This document shows, piece by piece, positions 1 through 64,000 of a stretch of 64,000 nt of DNA. Position 1 is the first letter of the stretch, and each line of letters begins with the position of its first letter. Location: positions 75,323,230 to 75,387,229 of the forward strand of contig OX578136.1 of assembly GCA_951213105.1 (NCBI GenBank). The letters run 5' to 3'. The notes under the pieces are model-generated. The model worked only from the letters and a program-made list of their open reading frames with translations, searched no databases and was not told where the DNA came from. The translations under genes and the position numbers were made by a program. The DNA comes from Amaurobius ferox (Eukaryota; Arthropoda; Arachnida; Araneae; Amaurobiidae).

Positions 1-42
1 CCCAGAACCTACTTGTAGGAGGGATACCCAAAGGTAGGATTA

Positions 43-480
43 TGCTTCCATTGCAAATAACAGCATACATGAATCGGTTTTGTGCTTGGCAGCATAGAAT
101 AGCCAATATATGTAATGGCAACAAGAGAACTTGCTATATTTTGCTACCAATTTTAAGAACTGACAAATTCAGTTTAACACAGTTGACTTCCAAAAATTTA
201 GTTTAGGCTACATGATGCTATAATGGCCAAGTTTATAGTTACAGAACCAACTTGCAGGAGTGTTCCCTAAAAGTGCAGGTTCTGCAAACTTGGCTGTAGG
301 AGCCTGGGCTGAATTTTCAAGAAATTTGAAGCCTGATATGTCCTGAATTTGTCAATATCCACAGAGGTTCACAAAATTGTGGTATATAGCTTTGCTGTTA
401 TTACATATATCAGCTATACTATGTTGATGAGTGCATAATAACGGCAAAATCGGTATATGGATGCTGCTATTTGTAATGAG
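43..480. mobile_element. MITE-like inverted-repeat element (family A, copy 1)
   Basis: The segment near 43-81 (TTCCATTGCAAATAACAGC, then a CATGAATCGGTTTT tail) is matched in reverse complement near 445-480. The same terminal motif recurs at 51311-51541 and 59619-60037, which defines a small non-autonomous family. No coding capacity is seen. The ends and target duplication are not resolved, and the outer left edge may lie before base 43. It sits just beyond the likely 3' UTR of the ACOX3 gene. Confidence 0.5.
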
Positions 481-1041
481 GGCAAAATTTTAATAAATAT
501 TCTGAGAATAATTATAAAATCTACATTTCAAATTTATTATAACAACACTGTATATTCTTTAACAAAATTAATATACATAAATTGTAAAAAAAAAAGGCCA
601 TATATTATGCTTTTAGTGTTTTCCCAGGCCATTTTAGTTGGGTGGGCCACTCGGCAAATTTTTTTAACTGCTTGGTAATAAAATGACCCATTATACCTCT
701 TTAACACTTTAGAAATAAGGATCATGTTTACACGATACTACACAGTGTAGATATTTGTGGCAGGAATAAAAAATACAACATCCCCACATTCAAGGGACAA
801 AAACTCTTTCTGCTAAAATTTTGTTACTAAACACCTGAAGTAGAATCTTGTATTAATCCCTGAAATGAATTTGAATTATCCTTTGCTAAAATGATGGGAA
901 AAAATTTAACTGCTACTGGATGTGATATAAAAACAACTTCTGATTAACTTTTAATCATTAATCCCTAGTAGATACATCATATTCATGCCTCAAATCTTTT
1001 CCACTAAGTATTGCTATTGAATGTCGGAAATATTTATCTGC
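481..1041 (-). other. Downstream flank / probable 3' UTR of the acyl-CoA oxidase gene
   Basis: AT-rich sequence following the stop codon at 1044-1042 when read on the minus strand. No further coding exon was recognised. A possible AATAAA signal in the minus sense lies near 533-538. The transcript end cannot be fixed from sequence alone. Confidence 0.3.
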
Positions 1042-56077
<55,036 letters not shown>

Positions 56078-56710
56078 TTTGAAATTATTCTAATGTTTTA
56101 TTTTGTACACAATAACAAATATGAAAGCCACAACACAATTTTGAAATATTGAACTAAGAACCAGTGAAAAGTCAAACTAGTTGCAACCAATCAGCTGACC
56201 ACCGAATTTTCATTTAATTTAAATTTTTTTTCAATCATCATAAAAGATTTCTCAGCAATGTCGCAGAATAACTCATCTTGGAATAACTGAAGACCTGCCT
56301 AGATAAAAACTCGGTCAAAAACTTGTACTTCTCGATTACGTAATCAGCACTGTTGTAATAACATTGCAGACTCGTTTAAAAAATGAATTGGTGTAATCAG
56401 TAGATACCTTTAAATTGCGCAAGATAAAGATAACCGGTTTCGATAAGGATGTGATAATGCAAAATACATTGTAAAGAAGAACGATAAACGCGACGCAACA
56501 CAGATAGATAGCAAACTTTGCAGAACCCGAAGGCGGTTTGTTTACAAAATGTTGTTTTCGTGGTCACGTGGTTACTTAAGTCAATTGTCCCCATGAGAGG
56601 GAATAATTGCATTGATGTAGGGATAAAAAATCATACTTTTCCCTACTCAGATGTTTGCGTCACGTTTTGACAGCTGTCAATAGTAAGGAGCCTTAGTCAT
56701 TACAATAGGA
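56078..56710. promoter_or_regulatory. Putative bidirectional promoter region
   Basis: About 630 bp between the ACOX3 start and a divergent plus-strand exon. It is less AT-rich than its surroundings. It has CACGTG at 56565-56570 within TGGTCACGTGGTT (an E-box of bHLH-zip type) and the palindrome TTGACAGCTGTCAA at 56667-56680 (paired TGACAG sites of TALE homeodomain type). The promoter role is inferred from the head-to-head layout; no TATA box is evident. Confidence 0.45.
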
Positions 56711-56797
56711 ATGACACAGACATTCCCGGGATCATGGCCAGATCTTGACCCCGAAATCTTGAGATTAGAAATGCTAAAATCGCAGGATTTATCTGAG
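56711..56797 (+). CDS. Candidate first coding exon of a divergent gene, product unknown
   Basis: ATG at 56711 opens 29 codons, MTQTFPGSWPDLDPEILRLE then MLKSQDLSE, followed directly by a GTATTT donor. The composition looks protein-like (acidic, amphipathic), unlike the spurious frames nearby, and the position head-to-head with ACOX3 suits a housekeeping neighbour. I do not recognise the protein. No following exon was found before 64000, so the gene would continue beyond the window or the call is wrong. Confidence 0.4.
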
Positions 56798-57087
56798 GTA
56801 TTTTAATTTATGAATTAAAACTTTCTCAATTTCAGTTTATAAATTATGTCAAGCATTTTCCAAAATTGGATGATTTAAATTATACAAGTTTGTTATAATT
56901 CTAATAAGTTATCTCAATACAAAAGAATTCTAAAGAGAAAGTTCAGTTCTGTCTGACATTGAATTGAATACAATAGATCCCAAAATGTTCAAAAACCGCT
57001 GTTAAAAATAAATTAATATAAAATCTTCTTATAAATACAGCACATAATACAATTTAAGAGTTAACTGATTTCGAAGATAAAAAATAG
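56798..57087 (+). other. AT-rich sequence, possible intron of the divergent gene
   Basis: No coding or repeat signal seen. Confidence 0.4.
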
Positions 57088-57830
57088 CCTTCTTCTTCAG
57101 GTTCAGCAAGAAGTGCAACCTCAATTATTCAGGCAAGTTCGGCATCTCCACGAAAATGTACCAAAACATATTCCTATTTTTATAAAAATATTCATTGTAT
57201 CCGAAAGCTTGTTAGAGAGAAATCTCAATTTTCTCAGCGTACTATTATTGTTCTTATCAGGGCCGCCCATAAGAGGAGACGGACACCACTTGAGTGTGTG
57301 GTGATGGTGGTGGGAGAGGGGGAGGGGACTCTGCAGGTGGCCCGGACTCTTAATAAATGTTTTTAAGGATGAAAACATCCGCCATCCAAGCCACAAAGTT
57401 TGCCCGAAGGTGTTGCACTTTTTGTGTGGCTGGGAAAAGGGAAAAGACTCCAAAAAATAACCTTCTTCTTCAGGTTCAGCAAGAAGTGCAACCTCAATTA
57501 TTCAGGCAAGTTCGGCATCTCCACGAAAATGTACCAAAACATATTCCTATTTTTATAAAAATATTCATTGTATCCGAAAGCTTGTTAGAGAGAAATCTCA
57601 ATTTTCTCAGCGTACTATTATTGTTCTTATCAGGGCCGCCCAAAAGAGGAGACGGACACCACTTGAGTGTGTGTGTGCGGTGATGGTGGTGGGAGAGGGG
57701 GAGGGGACTCTGCAGGTGGCCCGGACTCTTAATAAATGTTTTTAAGGATGAAAACATCCGCCATCCAAGCCACAAAGTTTGCCCGAAGGTGTTGCACTTT
57801 TTGTGTGGCTGGGAAAAGGGAAAAAACTCC
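57088..57830 (+). repeat. Tandem duplication, about 373-bp unit
   Basis: 57088-57460 and 57461-57830 are almost identical by eye (CCTTCTTCTTCAGGTTCAGC ... GGGAAAAGGGAAAA). The second copy has a longer GTGTGTGTGCG run. The open frames on both strands here repeat with the unit and show no recognisable protein. The near identity implies a recent duplication, or an assembly artefact. Confidence 0.92.
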
Positions 57831-57973
57831 TCAACACGAAAAAGATCAAACGGGCCATCCAGGCCATCCGCGAGACAGAACAGGAGAAGAAAACAGAAGA
57901 CGTAAAAAATTCACAGCACATAAAAGACATAAAAACAATAAAGACATAAAAACAAGACATAAAAAGTTCACTT

Positions 57974-58345
57974 GTCAGTGGTAGGCTGCGTAATGGGCGC
58001 CGCGAGTATAGATTCCGCTCCTGTAGTCTTCTATTAATGGTCCGGGTGGTCACTTCCGTGTTTGTCACACGTTGGATGGTTGATAACGACGAATCTCGTG
58101 CTGTCACAGCTGCTTTGACAATCGCTCTATGTTCACGTTCTGTCGTCGCTCTAGGCCATCCGCTGCCCGCTGAAATCTGCCATTCCTGACCCATTCCTGC
58201 CAACATCGTTTAATTGCTGCATCGCTCCTACCCAAATGCCGAGCAATTCGCGGTGTGCCCATCCAGCCTCATGCAGTCCGATTGTACTCCCTCTTTCAAA
58301 CTCCTTCATATGCTCGTAGTGGCCGCGAATTCGCCTGCGAGGCAT
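57974..58345 (-). pseudogene. Tc1-like transposase fragment (N-terminal)
   Basis: ATG at 58345-58343 reads MPRRRIRGHYEHMKEFERGS then IGLHEAGWAHRE, the first helix-turn-helix of Tcb1-type transposases. After frame shifts near 58240 and 58180 it continues EHRAIVKAAVTARDSSLSTI and TINRRLQERNLYSRRPLR, the second DNA-binding half. It stops matching near 57974 and the DDE domain is absent. It abuts the tandem duplication, so it was truncated by rearrangement. Confidence 0.88.
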
Positions 58346-58583
58346 TGTTACAATCAAAGTACGTAAACGCAGGAGTAATCCACTGCACGTTTTGTTCCTG
58401 AAAGCGAGGTTCGCTTTTTATATACACCACCATGGTGCTCAGTTTCAATACGCTGTAGTTCCGATTATTCATTCATTGGCTGCGAATTTTTGATTATTTG
58501 CATATTCGGTAGACAGGTGTTTGCATATACAGTTTCATTACTATCGGATTATTTTCGGGGTGCTTTGATTTTTTTGTTTTAGA

Positions 58584-58631
<48 letters not shown>

Positions 58632-59618
58632 AGAAAGGGGAGGGGCTGAAGTCCCTGAAAGCACAGACGTAGCTTGGAGATTGGTGTGGAGGTGCTATCG
58701 AATGTTGATGTTGGAAATGCTGGTTAAAAATATAGGATTTCGTTTTCCAATATGGACGTCATGGAGACTAATGTATTTATTTGACCATTGGTGGCCCCGG
58801 CTTACGCTAATGTCTGACAGTATTTATTTCATTCCTCTGAGAGGAATAGAGTAAGAAAGGGAACCAAAGAGGGTGCTCCAGACAAATCTAGGGGGGGGGG
58901 GGGGAGGGGTATCAGCAAAGCTGAAAGAGCGATTATTTTGAATATGCGAATGAATTTTAGCTTTTATAAAATGCAATATTTAAATAATGAAAAAAATCGT
59001 TGAATTTCAATACCTTTATCAATTTTTTTTAAATATTCAAGTTTAATGATTTTAAAATTTCTATTGAAAATTACACATTTTTCTGTAACCTTGTATACTG
59101 TGAGTTTCCAGCTTTGCTATTGCCACGTAATCCAGCTCTACATTTTGTGCAACTGTCAAAGAACTTTTCTATTTTTACCTTCACATAAGGAAATGAGATA
59201 AGATGACATTTTGAGCTACAACATTTTTCCTCCGAAGGAAAAAGGAAGTTTTAAAGAATTTGTGAACAAATGTAACATGAATATGGCTAACAAATGTTCC
59301 TTATTCGTAAATAATGAAAGCTAGTTTTTTTAATATTTTTTATTATGATACACTTTCTAAAGATGCTAGCAACTTTGTATCCAATAAAACAAATAATGTT
59401 TTGTGAGTAAAGAGCGCCAGTCGTGTGTTGTCAAAATCTGAGCGGCCAAATAGGATTTAACTTGCATTTCAGAATTAAAGGCTTATAGGTATAAATCTGT
59501 TATAAACTTATACATGTGTGCATGTAAGAGAGAAAAAAATCAGGGAAATGCTTTATAGATGGTATTAAAAGTTTGATCATAAAACACTGAACCCGCCTAT
59601 AAGTGACTTTCCAAAAAA
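58346..59618. other. Repeat-rich stretch without genes
   Basis: 58346-58570 is probably the Tc1 5' region. A long (TA)n microsatellite lies at about 58585-58630 and a G14 run at 58891-58904. The rest is AT-rich. Confidence 0.6.
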
Positions 59619-60037
59619 TATGGAAGACATTCTCATTGCAGATAGGACCCAGCATCTATGGACATCGGCATCTATGCCATCTATGCACCTAGCATCAATG
59701 AACATCCCAGCATCTATGGACCGGTTTCAGACTGCGTTTGTCAATATGGGGTAGACAATATTTGCAATGGCAGCAAGAAACTTGCTATACGCCACAATTT
59801 TTGCGAGTTTCTATGGGAACTATCAATTTCTGTCTTTCCATGTGGCTGGCATAAAATTGTTTACAATTTATCTCAGGCCACAGGAAGCTGCACAGGCAAA
59901 GTTCATAAAACTCAAAACGCACTTGTAAGGGGCGCCCCTAAAAATATGGAAGACATCTCCCATTGCAAATAGCAGCATACATGGGCCGGTTTCGCGGTTT
60001 GTGGATGCTAGAATCTGCGATGGGAGTATCTTCCATA
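59619..60037. mobile_element. MITE-like element (family A, copy 3)
   Basis: TATGGAAGACATTCTCATTG at the left and, inverted, CGATGGGAGTATCTTCCATA at the right. The family motif recurs internally at 59947-59990 (GGAAGACATCTCCCATTGCA ... GGGCCGGTTT). CAGCATCTATGGAC-like words repeat four times at 59651-59722. The open frame here is not a gene. Confidence 0.6.
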
Positions 60038-62023
60038 TTAAAATCCTGTATGTTTAATTTAGACCAATACAGGTAACCCTCCTATAACGCGGTATCCAAC
60101 AACACGGTTTCGCTCTAACACGATCAGAAATTTGAGGAAACCCTCGTACAAAACTAAATGCAAATGACAGATTTACGATTTTTACTTAGACACAGTACAT
60201 GTTTGCTCATAGTCGTGTATGACGCATGCGCACTCACTAGATACCACTACTGAGCCAATGACAGAGTTATTGCATATCATTGCTTGTTTGTGTTTCGAGT
60301 GTTTAGTTGTGTTGCGTGAATTTCAGAAAATATTATTTGAAGAAATTCTAGTGTTTGTGTGTTTTGGAAGGAAGTTATTTTAAGTTTTTCGAGGTACCTA
60401 CATTGTATGTGTTAACAGTTAAGGAGTTCATTTTTATTTTTAAGATTATTTTTTGGAATATTAAATTTTAATCTCAAACTATGTCTGATAAAAAAAAAAA
60501 GTTGAAGAGAAAATATACTTCTCTGGATGTTAAAATACAAATTTTGGATCGTATTATGGAAGGAGAAAAAGCATCACACATTGCAAAAACTCTAAATTTA
60601 AATGAAGCAACAATCCGAACCATTAAGAAAAATGAAAAGAAAATTAGAAGTGCTGTGACTGTAGGATCTTCTATATCTGCACCTAAAAGAATATTAAATA
60701 AAAGAAATGTCCATAAGTTAATAGTAATAGTAAATGTTGGTATGCACAGGACACGGACAATATTAGGGGTAACAATTCTAATTTCAGGTATTGAAATTCG
60801 GTGAGTGCAGCATAAAAAATGATAAATGAATTACAAAATAGCAGCCAATGCAATAGCAGCCCCGTGTGTCAATAATTGAGAAAATGGAAAATACACTCAA
60901 CATTTGGATTGATGATAGCTGCAGAAAAAAAAATATTCCATTGGATGGAAATATCATTATTCAAAAAGCTCTTAAAATTTGCAAACACCTTAAAGAAAAT
61001 GGAGAATTTTCTGTCGGTCCAGATTTTGTGGAAAGTAAAGGTTCGTTTGAAAAATTCAAAAAGCGTTTCGCGATCCACAGCATAAAAATGCAAGGCGAAT
61101 CTGCGCCAGCTGACTTTGAAGCTGCCAGGACGTATCCAGAAAAAATTAAAAAAGTTATAGAACATGGATACATACCAAATAATGTAAAAGTTTTTAATGC
61201 TGATGAAACTGGGCTTTGGTGGAAAAAAATGACTAATAGAACATTTATATCGAAACAAGAAAAAGCTGCACCTGGATTTAAGGTATTTAAAGATCGTATA
61301 ACGCTACTTTTGTATAATAATGCATCAGGAGACTTTATAACAAAACCCTTGTTTGTTCATAGATCATTAAATCCTGCTCCAGCACTTAAAGGCGTAAATA
61401 AAAACACCTTGTCGGTACATCGGACAGCAAATTCAAAAGCTTGGGTAATTGGAAATTTATTTAGAAAATGGTTTTATACTCTTTTGGACCCGAGGTAGAA
61501 AATTATGTAAAGAAGAATTTGGACTTCAAGGTGCTGTTATTATTAGGCAATGCTTCGGGTCACCCACAAGATTTGAGTCATCCCAACATCCAAATAGTGT
61601 TTCTACCACCAAACACTACTTCGTTGATCCAGCCATTGGATCAAGGTATCATTTATACCTTTAAAAGTTACTACATCATAAGATCAATTTAATGGGTTTT
61701 AGACATAACTGTATCGAGATCAGATGGTGTCATGGAGGCTTGGAAGCAATTTTCAATTAAGCACTGTATCGAAATCATATCCTTATCGTTGAAAGAACTA
61801 AAAACATCAACATTAAATGCATGTTGGAAAAAGATTTGGCCATCGTCAGTTGAATTAGAAAACAAATTGAATCACCAGAAAATGAAATTTGTGGCATATT
61901 AGAACTTGCTAAATCGATCGGAGTCGAAGGTTGTGAGGATATGGCTATTCAGGATGTTCAAGACTTATTGATGGAAGAAGAAATTGGCGAAGCGGATTTG
62001 CTGAAAATGGCTTCAGAAGTTGT

Positions 62024-62406
62024 TGTTGTTGAGACCCAGACCGTCCGACCTACCAGAAAGGTGTAAGGTAACTGTATGGACGGCCGGGAAGTGCCACCCA
62101 ATTTAGACCGGAACCCAGTGGGGGAGGCATCCACAGGGACCGTACCCTCCTTCCCCTACCATCAACCTCTCGGAAGGACTTACGGACCCACATGTTTAAC
62201 GTGATCGTACTCCGCATGAACACGGCGGCATTTGTGGCAGCGTGCAAATCTAGCGCGCAAACCACGGGGATACCGCACCCGAGATGGCCAACAGCACGCG
62301 GCGTTCCGAGGTGGTCACCCACCAAGTACTAACCGCGCCCGATGCTGCTTCACTTCGGTGATCTAACGAGAACCGGTGTTTTCAGCACGGTACGGCCGTT
62401 GGCCCT
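62024..62406 (-). mobile_element. SINE with 5S rRNA-derived head, full-length
   Basis: Inserted in the Tigger frame with a 16-bp target duplication (TGGCTTCAGAAGTTGT at 62008-62023 and 62407-62422). On the minus strand it begins with a nearly whole 5S rRNA (62403-62286) and a short linker. The body that follows is also present at 34874-35140 (GCCGCCGTGTTCATGCGGAG, GTGGGTCCGTAAGTCCTTCC, CCTCCCCCACTGGGTTCC), then the hairpin tail GGACGGTCTGGGTCTC and (AAC)n. 5S-headed SINEs (SINE3 class) are known in animals. The minus-strand open frame at 62050-62325 is non-coding SINE. Confidence 0.93.
62286..62403 (-). ncRNA. 5S rRNA-like sequence (head of the SINE)
   Basis: Starts GCCAACGGCCGTACCGTGCT and contains ACACCGGTTCTCGTTAGATC, ACCGAAGTGAAGCAGCATCG, GGCGCGGTTAGTACTTGG and GTGGGTGACCACC, ending CGCGTGCTGTTGGCC. 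The order and 118-nt length match eukaryotic 5S rRNA, with a few substitutions and one base missing at the TTGGATGGGTGACC box. It is a SINE promoter part, not a ribosomal gene. Confidence 0.9.
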
Positions 62407-62500
62407 TGGCTTCAGAAGTTGTACATCAAGTCGATTTCGAGGAGAAGAGCAGTGATAAAGATTGTGAAATTAATGAATTAACCTAAAAGAAATTATGGGA

Positions 62501-62843
62501 CGGCCAAGTTTAGAAAATAAATCTAGAATTATTTTTCTTGAATGCAGACCCATCCGCACTGACTTGGAATCTACACTGACTTCCAAAACTTAAGCCCGCA
62601 ATGCAAATTTGCATTTTTCGAAAGCGTATTTGAATTTGAGTGGCTGAAAATCGCTGCGGATGTAGATGGTAGTATGCAAATATCGTGTGTTACAGCCAAT
62701 GACGATTGACTGTCCGAATATATGCTAATTAGGCAGTCGTTGAAGACGCCAGCATTCTGAAGGATTTGAGGAGGTGCATTTAAATACTGATGCGAAGTGT
62801 TTATAACTTTTATAGGATTATTTTTGATGATATTCGTGTTTCT
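62501..62843. other. Unassigned sequence between transposon fragments
   Basis: Includes AATGCAAATTTGCATTTTTC, a short palindrome near 62599-62612. Probably the 5' flank of the following Tc1 fragment. No gene seen. Confidence 0.5.
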
Positions 62844-63020
62844 ATGGCTGAAAGAAGACGAATGACAGACAGATAGGGAGCGCTGTTATGCTGTCGGACG
62901 CATTGAAGCAGAGCAGTCAATCAAAGATGTCACTATTTTCTTTGACGTTGATGATTCGGTAATCTCTCGATTATGGAAACAATTCCAAACAAGTCAAATA
63001 GTTGTCCAGAGATCTGGGAG
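62844..63020 (+). pseudogene. Second Tc1-like transposase fragment (N-terminal helix-turn-helix)
   Basis: ATG at 62844 reads MAERRRMTDR, then a stop. After a one-base shift it continues CYAVGRIEAEQSIKDVTIFF, DVDDSVISRLWKQFQTSQIV and VQRSGSSKK, the first DNA-binding domain of a Tc1-type transposase of a lineage different from the 57974-58345 fragment. It ends abruptly at the tandem array. Confidence 0.75.
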
Positions 63021-63319
63021 TAGTAAGAAAAGGAGAGTTCACCGCCAGAGGCGGAGCAATGCGGAGCGCGGAGCAAAATGGCCGCCATCTTGAATTCCGT
63101 AATCCTGGAAGGGGGTGTAAAAGGGGGGAAAATGAAAAAAGGTGGGGGTAAAAATTTTGGAGAAACTTTTTTTGTCGGGTGGCAACGATGCCGTAGTCTT
63201 GTACGAGGGGTTGAGGGGGAAATAATTTTTTTTAAATGAGATTTTTTCTAAGTATAGGAGAAACTTTTTTCAGGTTGGCAACACCTCCGCCTCTGCGACA
63301 GAGGCGGAGCAGTACCATC

Positions 63320-63334
63320 AGCGCCCCCTAGCGG
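63320..63334 (-). promoter_or_regulatory. CTCF-like core motif, unit 1
   Basis: On the minus strand CCGCTAGGGGGCGCT, close to the animal CTCF core CCA(C/G)(T/C)AGGGGGCGC. It recurs at 63470-63484, 63620-63634 and, with one change (GGGGGCTCT), at 63770-63784. Binding is inferred only. Confidence 0.4.
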
Positions 63335-63383
63335 CGAAAAGCGGAACTATCGGAGGTTAAACTTCAGATTTTTTTCTGTTTCG

Positions 63384-63397
63384 GTTGTCATAGCAAC
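63384..63397. promoter_or_regulatory. RFX X-box-like palindrome, unit 1
   Basis: GTTGTCATAGCAAC, fitting GTNRYC-N2-RGYAAC. Perfect versions GTTGCCATAGCAAC lie at 63534-63547 and 63684-63697. The match to the RFX consensus is seen in sequence; function is inferred. Confidence 0.4.
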
Positions 63398-63800
63398 ACC
63401 CGTAGGGAAGAAACTTTTTTAGGGGTGGCAACACCTCCGCCTCTGCGACAGAGGTGGAGCAGTACCATCAGCGCCCCCTAGCGGTGAAAAGCGGAACTAC
63501 CAAGGATGAAATTGGGGATTTTTTTCTGTTTCGGTTGCCATAGCAACACCCGTAGGGAAGAAACTTTTTTAGGGGTGGCAACACCTCCGCCTCTGCGACA
63601 GAGGCGGATCAGTACCATCAGCGCCCCCTAGCGGTGAAAAGCGGAACTATCAAGGATGGAACTTAGAAATATTTTTTGTTTGGGTTGCCATAGCAACACC
63701 TGTAGGAAAGAAACTGTTTTGGGGGTGGCAACGGCTGAGGTTCTGCACGGAAGGCGGAGCAGTACCATCAGAGCCCCCTAGCGGTAGAAAGGAGAATTCA

Positions 63801-64000
63801 AATTGGGATTTTTCTGATTGTTGAGATTTTTTTCTCTTTTTTAAAATGAAGTAATTAAGTATATCAAGGTCTATGTTATTGCGTGCTAGGAGCGTGTCAA
63901 GAACATGTTATTACATACCAGCGGTATGCCAAAGGTATGCCAAGAGCATCGAACATGAATTTTAAGAAAGTGTCACTTTTAGCGTTTTTTCACAAAAAGT
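63801..64000. other. Right edge of the window
   Basis: Short repeated words (CATGTTATTACATACCAGCG, GGTATGCCAAAGGTATGCCAA) but no gene or border recognised. Confidence 0.5.

Larger units (their letters stand above)
60481..62486 (+). pseudogene. Tigger/jerky-type transposase pseudogene
   Basis: Order of domains: psq-type helix-turn-helix (KYTSLDVKIQILDRIMEGEK, HIAKTLNLNEATIRTIKKNE); a frameshift near 60700-60860; a CENP-B-type domain (IIEKMENTLNIWIDDSCRKK, FEKFKKRFAIHSIKMQGESA); then a DDE domain with NADETGLWWKKM. A frameshift lies near 61483. The second catalytic block reads LLLLGNASGHP, with Gly (GGC, 61546-61548) where Tigger proteins have Asp (DNAPGHP). FLPPNTTSLIQPLDQGI is intact. A stop falls near 61690. 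Further on, TLNACWKKIWPSS is recognisable, and the acidic tail EEEIGEADLLKMASEVV is cut by a SINE and resumes HQVDFEEKSSDKDCEINELT, then TAA. Dead by frame, residue and insertion. Confidence 0.92.
60070..62500 (+). mobile_element. Tigger-type (pogo) transposon, right end lost
   Basis: The left terminus is CAGGTAACCCTCCTATAACG then CGGTATCC, preceded by TA (60068-60069), as in Tigger elements. A broken transposase follows at 60481. No matching inverted right end was found by 62850, so the element is truncated or the end was deleted. It is interrupted by a SINE at 62024-62406. Confidence 0.88.
63180..63800 (+). repeat. 150-bp tandem repeat array with GC-rich hairpins
   Basis: TGGCAACACCTCCGCC-type starts lie at 63277, 63427, 63577 and 63727, spaced exactly 150 bp, with a partial unit at 63181. 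Each unit has an inverted pair CTCCGCCTCTG / CAGAGGCGGAG (3-base loop CGA), AGTACCATCAGCGCCCCCTA, GCGGNGAAAAGCGGAACTA, a T tract and GTTGCCATAGCAACACC. The fourth is the most diverged. The array is GC-rich within an AT-rich window. Confidence 0.95.

Noticed and set aside
57121..57775. Repeated 93-110 codon open frames on both strands
   Set aside because: They occur identically in both tandem units and on both strands, with HHHH and P-rich low complexity; no protein family recognised.
59658..59972. 104-codon open frame
   Set aside because: It coincides with the internal repeats of the family A element; no homology recognised.
62286..62403. A functional 5S rRNA gene
   Set aside because: It is joined to the SINE body and bounded by the SINE's 16-bp target duplication, so it is the promoter head of a retroposon.

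Overview
This is a strongly AT-rich animal nuclear segment: long introns, GT-AG splicing and dense, mostly dead transposons. It has no operons, and nearly all short open frames are spurious. The transposon mix (mariner, several Tc1-like fragments, Tigger, hAT, a Penelope-like element, a SINE with a 5S rRNA head) and the form of the one clear gene fit an arthropod. An arachnid is possible, but that is inference.

The backbone is one gene on the minus strand, a peroxisomal acyl-CoA oxidase of the ACOX3 type. Sixteen coding exons could be placed, from the start codon at 56077 to a stop at 1042. Reading phases agree across every junction and no exon is broken, so the gene looks intact. The exons give about 676 residues. 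One short exon between 2107 and 1092 is probably missing from the model. Intron 12 (8983-25109, 16 kb) is the main transposon sink. It holds a 7.5 kb hAT-like element with an 8-bp target duplication, a 1.9 kb inverted-repeat element nested inside that, and a mariner inserted into an older repeat whose empty relative lies at the left end of the window.

About 630 bp upstream of the ACOX3 start, on the plus strand, a 29-codon exon with a splice donor (56711-56797) may begin a divergent gene. The space between holds a CACGTG box and a 14-bp TGACAGCTGTCA-type palindrome.

From 57 kb to the right end the sequence is repeats: a 370-bp tandem duplication, two Tc1 fragments, and a Tigger copy with frame breaks and a lost catalytic residue. 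The Tigger copy was later hit by a SINE whose head is a nearly whole 5S rRNA. At 63.2-63.8 kb lies a 150-bp tandem repeat. Its units carry a CTCF-like core, an RFX X-box-like palindrome and a GC-rich hairpin.

The most interesting points are: (1) one SINE body joined to two different polymerase III heads, tRNA-like at 34.9-35.1 kb and 5S at 62.0-62.4 kb; (2) the 150-bp CTCF/X-box-like array; (3) a hammerhead-ribozyme core just downstream of a Penelope-like GIY-YIG endonuclease remnant; (4) a repeat family ending in a long hairpin with at least six copies; (5) the unresolved 3' end of ACOX3, which as modelled lacks a PTS1 signal. All readings are by eye. No alignment, fold or database search was run.
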